A stretch of 22,002 bases of DNA from NCBI GenBank assembly GCA_028713795.1, contig JAQTNP010000005.1, positions 1 through 22,002 of the forward strand, written 5' to 3'. Shown here piece after piece: positions 14,088 to 19,949 of the stretch. Under the pieces are notes generated by a model. It was not told the origin of the DNA and did no database searches. It was given only the letters and a program-made list of their open reading frames with translations. The DNA is from Minisyncoccota bacterium (GTDB taxonomy: Bacteria; Patescibacteriota; Minisyncoccia; Minisyncoccales; PEYH01). Each line of letters starts with the position of its first letter. Position 1 is the first letter of the stretch. Position numbers and translations under genes: made by a program.

Positions 14088-14891
14088 ATGGATAATAATT
14101 ATTATAGCTTTAATTCTAATAATGATATTAGCCAGAAGAACAATAAAGCTAAACTTAAGATCATTATTATTGTTGTTATAATAATTATTGCTATTCTATT
14201 AGTAGGTGGATATTATTGGTCTAATAAACATAAGGCAATCTTACAAGTTAATAAGCAAGTAATGACAGATTGTGGTCAAAAGGCTGACCAGGCAGAACAA
14301 GACAAATGCTATTATTTATCTGCCTTTAGTAATCCCGAAATATCTACATGTGCCTACATCCAGGATCTATCTAAAAAAGATTATTGCTATAGCATGGTTG
14401 CTAGCAATAAAAAGGATATATCTATTTGTAATAAAATTACAGATAAAGTTATTAATGATTATTGTTATGCTGGCGTAGCTTATCAGACGCAAGACCAATC
14501 GATATGTGAAATGATTCTTGCAGAACATCAAGAAACTAAAGATAATTGTTATTTTAGTATTGCTCAAGATACCCACAATCTTTCTTTGTGCGATAAGATA
14601 CGGGAACCTTCAGATAAAACTAGTTGTTATAAAATAATCGCTTATATTGAAAAAGACCTATCTATTTGTGAAAAATTTGCAAATGATTTAGACAAATATG
14701 CTTGTTATTCAGAGGTGGCTAGTTCAAAATCGGATCTGTCTATTTGTGAAAAAATTCCTAATCAATACGAAGAAAAAAATAGATGCTACGGATTGATTGC
14801 GGTATATTCAGAAAATCCTTCTGTTTGCGAGAAAATTCAAGAATTAGATTATAGAAATAAGTGTTTAGAACAAATAAACAGTCATAAGTAG
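14088..14891 (+). CDS. Array gene 4: membrane protein with seven Cys repeats
   Basis: This 267-aa protein has a polar N-terminus rich in Asn/Tyr, one membrane helix at about 24-45 (KIIIIVVIIIIAILLVGGYY), and an outer region of seven tandem units of about 26-28 residues. Each unit follows CYxxxAxxxxDxSICxKI with two conserved Cys (for example DYCYSMVASNKKDISICNKI and YACYSEVASSKSDLSICEKI). The repeat is alpha-helical in character and the Cys pairs could form a disulfide ladder. It looks like a secreted-side scaffold or binding protein; the ligand is unknown. The -10 box TAAGAT (14074-14079) ends 8 nt before the ATG. Confidence 0.85.
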   Translation: MDNNYYSFNSNNDISQKNNKAKLKIIIIVVIIIIAILLVGGYYWSNKHKAILQVNKQVMTDCGQKADQAEQDKCYYLSAFSNPEISTCAYIQDLSKKDYCYSMVASNKKDISICNKITDKVINDYCYAGVAYQTQDQSICEMILAEHQETKDNCYFSIAQDTHNLSLCDKIREPSDKTSCYKIIAYIEKDLSICEKFANDLDKYACYSEVASSKSDLSICEKIPNQYEEKNRCYGLIAVYSENPSVCEKIQELDYRNKCLEQINSHK

Positions 14892-14917
14892 GTTCTAACA
14901 TCATCCACTCTCCGTAG
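14892..14917 (+). repeat. Array site R4 (left half only)
   Basis: GTTCTAACATCATCCACT then CTCCGTAG (14910-14917). The left arm is intact, the core has one change, and the linker and hairpin are replaced by unrelated sequence carrying another terminator. Confidence 0.85.
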
Positions 14918-14929
14918 TATTTCCAAGAG

Positions 14930-14951
14930 CCCTCTATCCAAGAGGGTTTTT
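14930..14951 (+). terminator. Terminator after array gene 4
   Basis: CCCTCT (14930-14935), loop ATCCA, AGAGGG (14941-14946), T5. It takes the place of the standard array hairpin. Confidence 0.85.
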
Positions 14952-15034
14952 AGGTTATTGGAGATAGGACGTAGAGCTTTTGATACATTTTTGATACAAT
15001 AAACATAATAAGGCGCTCTTTAAGGGAGGTGACA

Positions 15035-15274
15035 ATGGCAAGTAAAAGACGTCAAAGACGACGTTCCTGCACATCAAAGATCAGGCATAATGACGAAGAA
15101 AGCGCATGGAAACATGTGCATAGCATAGAAGGAACGGGAAAAGGTTTCTTCCTGCCCTATCACTGTCGATTTTGCGGTGGATGGCACGTAGGCCGACCTA
15201 CCATACCAAGGCGCCAAGGTTGGTTTAATAAGTTGAGACGGCGTCGCCATTGTAAGTCCGGGGAGGAGGCTTAG
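15035..15274 (+). CDS. Array gene 5: small basic zinc-binding protein, 79 aa
   Basis: The start is ATG at 15035 (MASKRRQRRRSC), 5 nt after the SD GGGAGG (15024-15029); the GTG at 15029 overlaps the SD and is rejected. The N-terminus is Arg/Lys-rich. The motif YHCRFCGGWHVGRP (about 44-57), with an earlier Cys12 and several His, resembles the small CxxC-GxWH zinc proteins found in phages and bacteria. The C-terminus is again very basic, which fits nucleic-acid binding. Unlike other array genes it has an SD and higher G+C, matching the small genes at 536, 7386 and 7738. A terminator overlaps its stop codon. Confidence 0.8.
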   Translation: MASKRRQRRRSCTSKIRHNDEESAWKHVHSIEGTGKGFFLPYHCRFCGGWHVGRPTIPRRQGWFNKLRRRRHCKSGEEA

Positions 15275-15292
15275 GCCTGCTCCCCATCTTTT
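15260..15292 (+). terminator. Terminator overlapping the stop of array gene 5
   Basis: GGGGAG (15260-15265) pairs with CTCCCC (15280-15285), with an inner AGGC/GCCT helix, then ATCTTTTT. The TAG stop is in the loop. Confidence 0.85.
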
Positions 15293-15300
15293 TATATTAT

Positions 15301-15360
15301 CTAAGCTCTAATACCGCTTACTTTCAGGAGCAAAAGTAAAGTCGCCTTAATAGCGATTTT
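15301..15360 (+). repeat. Array site R5 (left arm eroded)
   Basis: The left arm is diverged (CTAAGCTCTAATACCGCTTA) and the core is TTCAGGAGC. The linker AAAAGTAAAG is intact, and the hairpin is TCGC (15342-15345) / GCGA (15353-15356) with T4. Confidence 0.85.
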
Positions 15361-15378
15361 GTATTAGGATTAAAGTAT

Positions 15379-15813
15379 ATGGAATTATCATTTGAGCAAT
15401 TAACGGAAGATCTCTTACGTAGAGAATATCTGATTTGGATGAAAAATTATTCACCTTCAATGACGAAGACTAGATTGAGGAATACATATGATCATAATCT
15501 AAGTGTGGCTAAAAAGGCATATAGATTAGCACGAATTTTTAGAGCGAATATAGTTATTTCTACTAGAGCTGGATTATTACATGATTGCTGGTTAGAAAAA
15601 TTTAGAGAATATTCTTGGCTAGATAGGCTTATTCATAATCACTATCAAGACAGTGTTCTTATAGCACAAGAGTTTGGAGAAAACAAAGAGGTTCTAAAAG
15701 TAATTAGGTCTCATATGTTTCCGATAGGTCCGATACCAATAAACAAAGAATCTTGGATTGTGTGGTTAGCTGATAAAATTGTGGCAACGGAAGAAATATT
15801 TAATATAAGTTAA
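15379..15813 (+). CDS. Array gene 6: HD-domain protein, 144 aa
   Basis: A single HD domain. Metal-site residues: His in YDHNLSVAKKAYRLARIF (about 39), His-Asp in RAGLLHDCWLEKF (about 68-69), His in LIHNHYQDSVLIAQEF and VIRSHMFPIGP, and Asp in IVWLADKIVATEE. It is shorter than, and only distantly similar to, the HD protein at 13435, so it is not a recent copy. Phosphohydrolase activity on a nucleotide is likely; the substrate is unknown. The -10 box TAGGAT (15365-15370) ends 8 nt before the ATG. Confidence 0.83.
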   Translation: MELSFEQLTEDLLRREYLIWMKNYSPSMTKTRLRNTYDHNLSVAKKAYRLARIFRANIVISTRAGLLHDCWLEKFREYSWLDRLIHNHYQDSVLIAQEFGENKEVLKVIRSHMFPIGPIPINKESWIVWLADKIVATEEIFNIS

Positions 15814-15828
15814 TTTACCTAAAATAAA

Positions 15829-15884
15829 CCCTAACATCATCCACTCTCCGGAGCAAAAGTAAAGTCGCCTTATAGGCGATTTTG
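15829..15884 (+). repeat. Array site R6
   Basis: Left arm CCCTAACATCATCCACT, core CTCCGGAGC (15846-15854), linker, hairpin TCGCC (15865-15869) / GGCGA (15875-15879), T4. Nearly the consensus, although far from the tRNA. Confidence 0.93.
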
Positions 15885-15899
15885 TTATAAAATAAATAT

Positions 15900-16379
15900 A
15901 TGGGGAATAATTACGCTTTCATAGATAGCCAAAATTTAAATTTGGGAGTAAAAAGTCAAGGATGGAAATTAAATTTTTCCCGTTTTAGAATTTTTCTTGA
16001 AGATAAATATAAGGTTAAAAAAGCCTTTATATTCATTGGCTATGTTCCCAATAATCAATCTTTGTATACGGAATTACAGAAATCTGGATATATTTGTGTT
16101 TTTAAGCCAACAATGGAGATAAAAGAAAATGGCAAAATAAAAATAAAAGGCAATGTTGATGCGGAATTAGTTTTACATACAATGATAGAGTATACAAATT
16201 ATGATAAGGCGGTGATTGTTTCTGGAGACGGAGATTTTTATTGTCTGATAGAGCACCTGGCGAAGAACGGTAAATTATTAAAGATTATTGTTCCGAATAA
16301 AAAACATTCTTCATTGTTGCGGAAATTCAACAATTTTATAGTGAATATCCAATTATTTCAAAATAAATTAAAGAAATAA
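15900..16379 (+). CDS. Array gene 7: NYN-domain (PIN-like) RNase family protein
   Basis: A 159-aa single NYN/LabA-type domain. The acidic site residues are visible: Asp9 in NYAFIDSQNLNLG, Asp in KIKGNVDAELVLH, and the SGDGDF motif in VIVSGDGDFYCLIEHL. NYN domains belong to the PIN-like nuclease group and usually cut RNA. Free-standing versions of this size are frequent in Patescibacteria. The -10 box TAAAAT (15888-15893) ends 6 nt before the ATG. Its stop is followed by a structured element instead of an array repeat. Confidence 0.88.
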   Translation: MGNNYAFIDSQNLNLGVKSQGWKLNFSRFRIFLEDKYKVKKAFIFIGYVPNNQSLYTELQKSGYICVFKPTMEIKENGKIKIKGNVDAELVLHTMIEYTNYDKAVIVSGDGDFYCLIEHLAKNGKLLKIIVPNKKHSSLLRKFNNFIVNIQLFQNKLKK

Positions 16380-16384
16380 AAAAC

Positions 16385-16426
16385 AAGAGGCATTCCCTCG
16401 GGACGAAACCCTTTGGTAATCCTCTT
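16385..16426 (+). other. Structured element after the NYN gene
   Basis: AAGAGG (16385-16390) pairs with CCTCTT (16421-16426) and encloses two small hairpins (CC-CTCG-GG near 16395 and ACC-CTTT-GGT near 16408), suggesting a three-way junction. There is no T run, so it is not a classic terminator. No RNA family recognised. Confidence 0.4.
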
Positions 16427-16599
16427 ATCGTGATATTGATATTATAGCAAGGCAAAAGTTAATGTCAAGTCGACGCATTTTTCTGCTGTCATTGGATTCA
16501 TAAGGTAATATATGGTGAGTGGCACAGTAGGGTAAACTATAGCTATGAATAATTCCTTAAATCAGGTATATAAACATACTCATCTTGTTTCTGGATAAT
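16427..16599 (+). other. Decayed stretch inside array unit 7
   Basis: No gene longer than a few codons. A 17-codon frame from ATG 16544 (MNNSLNQVYKHTHLVSG) follows a TAAACTATAG stretch and could be the worn remains of another array unit. Confidence 0.35.
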
Positions 16600-16631
16600 A
16601 GTTCTAACGTTGTTCACGATACGGAGCAAAG
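16600..16631 (+). repeat. Array site R7 (eroded)
   Basis: AGTTCTAACGTTGTTCACG then ATACGGAGC (16619-16627) and AAAG. The left arm and core are recognisable; the hairpin is lost and a strong promoter follows. Confidence 0.75.
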
Positions 16632-16659
16632 TTGACAATAAAGTGTTACTTTGTATAAT
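16632..16659 (+). promoter_or_regulatory. Consensus promoter of array unit 8
   Basis: TTGACA (16632-16637), a 16-nt spacer and TATAAT (16654-16659), ending 8 nt before the ATG at 16668. This is the best promoter of the array, although its gene is broken. Confidence 0.85.
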
Positions 16660-16667
16660 GTAACTAT

Positions 16668-16904
16668 ATGGATCAAGATAATTCAGAACTTATACAATTT
16701 TTAGGAGAAAAATTCGATAATATTGATAGCTGTTTTAATAATCTAAACTCGCAATTTTCCGATCTGCAGAAATCAGTTGATGCTTACGCTAAAAAAGCAG
16801 ATACCTATTTTTAAGAAATGGTGATGCTTTATCATAAGGTGGATAAAATAGAGAAATGGGTCTTGCAAATGGCAGATAAAATGGAGATGAAGCTACAATA
16901 TTAA
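16668..16904 (+). pseudogene. Array gene 8: coiled-coil protein interrupted by TAA
   Basis: The frame from ATG 16668 runs 48 codons (MDQDNSELIQFLGEKFDNID to KKADTYF), meets TAA at 16812-16814, and continues in the same frame to TAA 16902-16904 (EMVMLYHKVDKIEKWVLQMA and on). Read through, it is one continuous 78-codon heptad-patterned coiled coil, so the stop most likely arose by a single change, such as CAA (Gln) to TAA. It is either a fresh pseudogene behind an intact promoter or two short peptides. Stop-codon reassignment is unlikely, since TAA ends the other genes. Confidence 0.72.
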
Positions 16905-16993
16905 ACAAAATGACCCCTGTAGAGTATAAGGATCATTTGCTAGCATTAAATGCTTAAAGGGTGGTTTTCAAAAGCGTCCGTTAAATGGGGTAT

Positions 16994-17018
16994 ACATCAT
17001 ATGGGCGATTTTGTTGTA
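16994..17018 (+). repeat. Array site R8 (internally deleted)
   Basis: ACATCAT (16994-17000) from the left arm is joined directly to ATGGGCGATTTTGTTGTA (17001-17018) from the hairpin's right side and beyond. Core, linker and hairpin left arm are missing, as after one deletion of about 30 bp. Confidence 0.75.
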
Positions 17019-17028
17019 GAATAAAGAC

Positions 17029-17814
17029 ATGAAAAAAGAAGATAGCAATAAAAATAAATTAATTGATGTTTTTGGCTTAAAATTGATTTCTGAATTACAT
17101 TTAGGATTAGAACGGCAAGGGCCTGGCAGTTCAGAAATGACTATTAAAGCATTAAGTTTTTTAGATAATCTCAATGAAAATTCACGGGTAGCAGATTTAG
17201 GCTGTGGAACTGGCGGGCAGACAATGATTCTTGCGCAAAATATGACTGGCAATATTACTGGTTTAGATTTTTTACCCGGTTTTATAGATATTTTTAACAA
17301 CAATGCCAAAAAATTAAATCTCCAAGAAAGAGTAAAAGGTATTGTTGGTTCAATGGAAAATCTGCCTTTCCAGAAAGAAGAATTTGACGCTATATGGTCT
17401 GAGGGGGCTATTGCCAATATTGGTTTTGAAAAAGGCTTGAATTATTGGAAAAACTTCTTAAAGAAGGGCGGCTATGTTGCTCTAACATATGAGTCATGGT
17501 TTACCGATGAACGCCCTGCTGAAATTGAAAAATGGTGGACCGATAATGTTCCCGAGATAAGCACAATAGGGCATAATATTTTAACCATCCAAAAATCGGG
17601 ATATATTCCCGTCGCGGCATTCATATTACCAGAAGAATGCTGGACAGATAATTATTTTATTCCCCGAGAAACGGCATCAAAAGCGCTTTTAGAAAAATAT
17701 GCTGGGGATAAAACAGTAGAGGATTTTATTGCAAAAATGAGGTATGAAGCGGAATTATATTCAAAATACAAACAGTACTATGGATATGTTTTCTATATCG
17801 GTAAAAAGATTTAG
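17029..17814 (+). CDS. Array gene 9: class I SAM-dependent methyltransferase
   Basis: A 261-aa Rossmann-fold methyltransferase. Motif I is VADLGCGTGG (about 54-63), motif II has the acidic ITGLDFLPGF, the motif III region is GIVGSMENLPF, and motif IV is FDAIWSEGAI. The aromatic C-terminal half (WFTDERPAEIEKWW, YSKYKQYYGYVFYIGKK) would form the substrate pocket. It looks like a small-molecule methyltransferase; the substrate is unknown. The -10 box TAGAAT (17017-17022) ends 6 nt before the ATG. It is the last gene of the array. Confidence 0.9.
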   Translation: MKKEDSNKNKLIDVFGLKLISELHLGLERQGPGSSEMTIKALSFLDNLNENSRVADLGCGTGGQTMILAQNMTGNITGLDFLPGFIDIFNNNAKKLNLQERVKGIVGSMENLPFQKEEFDAIWSEGAIANIGFEKGLNYWKNFLKKGGYVALTYESWFTDERPAEIEKWWTDNVPEISTIGHNILTIQKSGYIPVAAFILPEECWTDNYFIPRETASKALLEKYAGDKTVEDFIAKMRYEAELYSKYKQYYGYVFYIGKKI

Positions 17815-17918
17815 AAATATATAGAAGCTAATAAAAGTAAAGAAGACTAATTAATCGAATGGAGATTCGTGGCAGATAGATTTATTTCATAGTAGCGCTG
17901 GCCGTTAAAGATTGCGGC

Positions 17919-17936
17919 TCTAAGCTCACCAACTCT
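17919..17936 (+). repeat. Array site R9 (distal left-half remnant)
   Basis: TCTAAGCTCACCAACTCT agrees with the left arm TCTAACATCATCCACTCT at 13 of 18 positions. It lies where a closing boundary is expected after array gene 9. No core or hairpin remains. Confidence 0.5.
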
Positions 17937-17945
17937 TTTTGATTA

Positions 17946-18449
17946 TTACTGACAGCAAAGCCGCGTCCAATTACTTTGATGGCAACCCGCATTGTAGGCT
18001 TCATTGCTAGATCGGTAACAGTAACCATTACAGTAATATTGTGAAGAATTCGGGCAACAATGTCCTTCTGTCCAACAGTAACCTGGAGAACAGTGCTGGC
18101 ATGCTATACTAACCTGGTTTTTTCTATTATCTCCGTCTGGAAGATATCCCTTATTGCTACCCTTAAATAATTGATAAAAGGTTTGGCACATCTTGTCTTG
18201 GCTATCTAGATGATTTCCTACGGCGCAATTGTAGGAATACCAGGCCCAGTATAGAAATAGACCTAAAAGTAATATTTGGACAAATGCCTTAATTATATCT
18301 CTTGCTATATTCTTTGAAGAAGAGATTTTTTCAGGAGTTGGCTGTTCTTTTGGGATATCAACGGGCGCAGCCAAATCAAACCCGCAATTTTTACAAAACT
18401 TGTCATCTGAATTGATTTTTTCACCACATTTTGGGCAAAAATTTGTCAT
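17946..18449 (-). CDS. Zinc-ribbon membrane protein with Cys-rich outer domain
   Basis: A 167-aa protein. The N-terminal double-CxxC zinc ribbon (FCPKCGEKINSDDKFCKNCG, residues 4-23) is cytosolic, followed by a Pro-rich linker, one membrane helix at about 54-71 (FVQILLLGLFLYWAWYSY) and a C-terminal region with about a dozen Cys (CQHCSPGYCWTEGHCC, YYCNGYCY, RLCCQ) that probably forms disulfides outside the cell. The organisation suggests linking an outside signal to a cytosolic partner, but the role is unknown. On the minus strand a TAAAAT box ends 6 nt before the ATG, so it too may be leaderless. It converges on the array end. Confidence 0.82.
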   Translation of the reverse strand: MTNFCPKCGEKINSDDKFCKNCGFDLAAPVDIPKEQPTPEKISSSKNIARDIIKAFVQILLLGLFLYWAWYSYNCAVGNHLDSQDKMCQTFYQLFKGSNKGYLPDGDNRKNQVSIACQHCSPGYCWTEGHCCPNSSQYYCNGYCYRSSNEAYNAGCHQSNWTRLCCQ

Positions 18450-18528
18450 AATAATATTTTATTTTGATAGATCTTAATTATTATCTTAAGTTTAGTTTAA
18501 GGTGGCAATTTGTCAAATAATATTCTTA

Positions 18529-18557
18529 TTGACGTTTTGAATAAATTAGTATATGAT
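18529..18557 (+). promoter_or_regulatory. Promoter for the transcript over 18564-18895
   Basis: TTGACG (18529-18534), a 17-nt spacer and TATGAT (18552-18557). It gives a leader of about 110 nt before the next gene. Confidence 0.7.
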
Positions 18558-18583
18558 AAAAATAGATACTTTGAGAATTTGGC

Positions 18584-18638
18584 TTGCAAATAGCTGTTAA
18601 ATTATCATTAGGTAAACACCCAATTGTACTATTTGCAA
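18584..18638 (+). repeat. Inverted repeat in the leader of the 18674 gene
   Basis: TTGCAAATAG (18584-18593) and CTATTTGCAA (18629-18638) are perfect 10-bp complements, 35 nt apart. It could be an RNA stem in the leader or a binding site; there is no T run. Confidence 0.6.
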
Positions 18639-18673
18639 TTCATTATTATCGGAAGCATCTTTATTCATAAAAC

Positions 18674-18895
18674 ATGATGTTAAGATTTAAAAAAGTTCCA
18701 AAAATTGTAAAATTGCATTCAAGCAAGAAACAGTTTTTGAAAGAACACAATAGATTATCTCCAGAAAATCTAAAAGCTACTATTCCTTTGCTTTCCCGTT
18801 TTAAAATGGAGAAACCATCGCTTTTCAAGAGCAATGATTGGTCAATAGAAAAACTCAGAAGGCCTTTCATTCTATGGCTTACCTCTTTATCTTAA
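18674..18895 (+). CDS. Short conserved hypothetical protein, 73 aa
   Basis: A basic soluble protein: MMLRFKKVPKIVKLHSSKKQ, then a middle part with NRLSPENLKATIPLL, and NDWSIEKLRRPFILWLTSLS at the end. Similar short proteins with the W-S-x-E-K-L-R-x-P-F-I pattern seem to recur in Patescibacteria, from memory only; no function known. The start may be the second ATG (18677). It is preceded by a consensus-like promoter and an inverted repeat. Confidence 0.62.
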   Translation: MMLRFKKVPKIVKLHSSKKQFLKEHNRLSPENLKATIPLLSRFKMEKPSLFKSNDWSIEKLRRPFILWLTSLS

Positions 18896-18999
18896 GCGTA
18901 AAATAAAACATTAGATGATTTTATTATAATATTGAAAAGATATGGGTTGTTTTTATTTAAAGAATATTGTAGTATTAAACAATTATTAAATATAAAAAT

Positions 19000-19764
19000 A
19001 TGTTTGAAATAATTGGAATAATTCTAGCAATAATAATATTTGCTATCCTCATTTCCATAAAACAAGTTAACCAGTATCAGAAAGGAGTTAAGCTCGCTTT
19101 TGGCAAGTATGCCGGTTTAATGCAGCCGGGCTGGAGATTAGTTTTTCCTGTTATCCAGTCATATCAAAAGGTAGATATGAGGGTAAAAGCCGTAGATGTC
19201 CCAAATCAGGAAGCTATTACTAAGGATAATATTTCTGTTGGCGTAAATGCAGTAATCTATTATAAAGTTGTAGAAGCAGACAAGGCGGTGCTAGAAGTAG
19301 AAAATTTCTATTACGCCATTTCCCAATTGGCCCAAACTACTATGCGTAATGTGGTTGGCCAGGTTGATTTAGATGAACTATTGTCTCAGAGAGACAGGGT
19401 TTCAGAGAATATAAGGAAGATTATTGATGATGCGACAGATCCATGGGGCATTAAAGTTTTAAATGTTGAATTGAAAGATATTGTCTTGCCAGAAGAAATG
19501 AAAAGAGTTATTGGAAAGCAAGCCGAAGCAGAAAGAGAAAAAAGATCCATGATAATTAAAGCGGAAGGAGAAGTGAACGCCGCTGATAACATGGCAAAAG
19601 CAGCTAGAGTATTGTCAGAAATTCCAGGCGCGCTTCATTTAAGAACTCTTCAATCAATAAACGATATTAGCTCTGATCAATCCAATACTATAGTTTTTGC
19701 AATTCCCTTAGAGGTTTTAAGAGCGTTAGAAGGACTTAGCAAGAATAAAAGCAATAATTCGTAG
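19000..19764 (+). CDS. Slipin/stomatin-type SPFH-domain protein
   Basis: A 254-aa protein with one N-terminal membrane helix (about 3-20), then the SPFH (band 7) domain: VNQYQKGVKLAFGKYAGLMQPGWRLVFPVIQSYQKVDMRVKAVDVP and the following RNVVGQVDLDELLSQRDRVSENI. A helical region (IGKQAEAEREKRSMIIKAEGE, about 168-188) drives oligomerisation. Slipins build membrane microdomain scaffolds and usually work with an NfeD-like membrane protein; none is encoded nearby. Length and architecture are normal. Confidence 0.93.
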   Translation: MFEIIGIILAIIIFAILISIKQVNQYQKGVKLAFGKYAGLMQPGWRLVFPVIQSYQKVDMRVKAVDVPNQEAITKDNISVGVNAVIYYKVVEADKAVLEVENFYYAISQLAQTTMRNVVGQVDLDELLSQRDRVSENIRKIIDDATDPWGIKVLNVELKDIVLPEEMKRVIGKQAEAEREKRSMIIKAEGEVNAADNMAKAARVLSEIPGALHLRTLQSINDISSDQSNTIVFAIPLEVLRALEGLSKNKSNNS

Positions 19765-19819
19765 TTATTGTCTAAATAATTCAAATTAGGTAAAATCCGG
19801 TTAAAAGGGGTGGTTTTGA

Positions 19820-19847
19820 TTGACAAAAATATACGATGTGATAGAAT
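19820..19847 (+). promoter_or_regulatory. Promoter of the 19854-20105 unit
   Basis: TTGACA (19820-19825), a 16-nt spacer and TAGAAT (19842-19847). Confidence 0.75.
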
Positions 19848-19853
19848 ATATGT

Positions 19854-19897
19854 ATCAGAGGAAGATTCAGGTATTGCCGACTCTCTGATTTTTTTTA
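19854..19897 (+). ncRNA. Short transcript ending in an intrinsic terminator (sRNA or attenuator)
   Basis: The hairpin ATCAGAG (19854-19860) / CTCTGAT (19883-19889) begins at the predicted transcription start and is followed by at least seven T. The promoter and terminator are thus back to back, giving an RNA of only about 44 nt. It could be a small RNA or an attenuator in front of the 22-aa peptide gene. Confidence 0.55.
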
Positions 19898-19923
19898 CAA
19901 ATGAATGGGTATAATAATAAAGG

Positions 19924-19936
19924 TCACTAGTAGTGA
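19924..19936. promoter_or_regulatory. Palindrome TCACTA-G-TAGTGA
   Basis: A perfect 6-bp inverted repeat around one G, between the short terminator and the peptide gene. A possible operator, with no direct support. Confidence 0.35.
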
Positions 19937-19949
19937 AAAATTATCTTGA

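Larger units (their letters stand above)
11872..17936 (+). other. tRNA-anchored array of single-gene cassettes
   Basis: About nine gene units lie head to tail, all on the plus strand, each closed by a copy of one repeat. Distances between successive core positions are about 672, 515, 974, 877, 413, 523, 773, roughly 380 and roughly 930 bp. The first boundary is the 3' end of tRNA-Asn. If each unit were cut at CTCCGGAGC and circularised, every junction would read left arm, core, linker, hairpin; joining such a circle to the tRNA gene yields exactly the order seen. That is the logic of integron cassettes or serial tRNA-site integration. No recombinase gene is in the window, so the mechanism is inferred. 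Confidence 0.75.

Noticed and set aside
14272..14478. 68-aa frame inside the Cys-repeat gene
   Set aside because: It is a frame shadow of the tandem repeats, with no start signal of its own.
12521..15884. Classical integron attC sites
   Set aside because: The repeats lack the paired RYYYAAC/GTTRRRY ends and the long imperfect fold of attC, and no intI gene is present. Only the array logic is similar.
16668..16904. Reassigned stop codon (TAA read as an amino acid)
   Set aside because: TAA ends most genes in the window in the expected place. Recoding known in related phyla concerns TGA, and no gene here needs TGA read through.
11872..17936. CRISPR array
   Set aside because: Repeats are hundreds of bases apart with whole genes between them, there are no short uniform spacers, and no cas genes are present.
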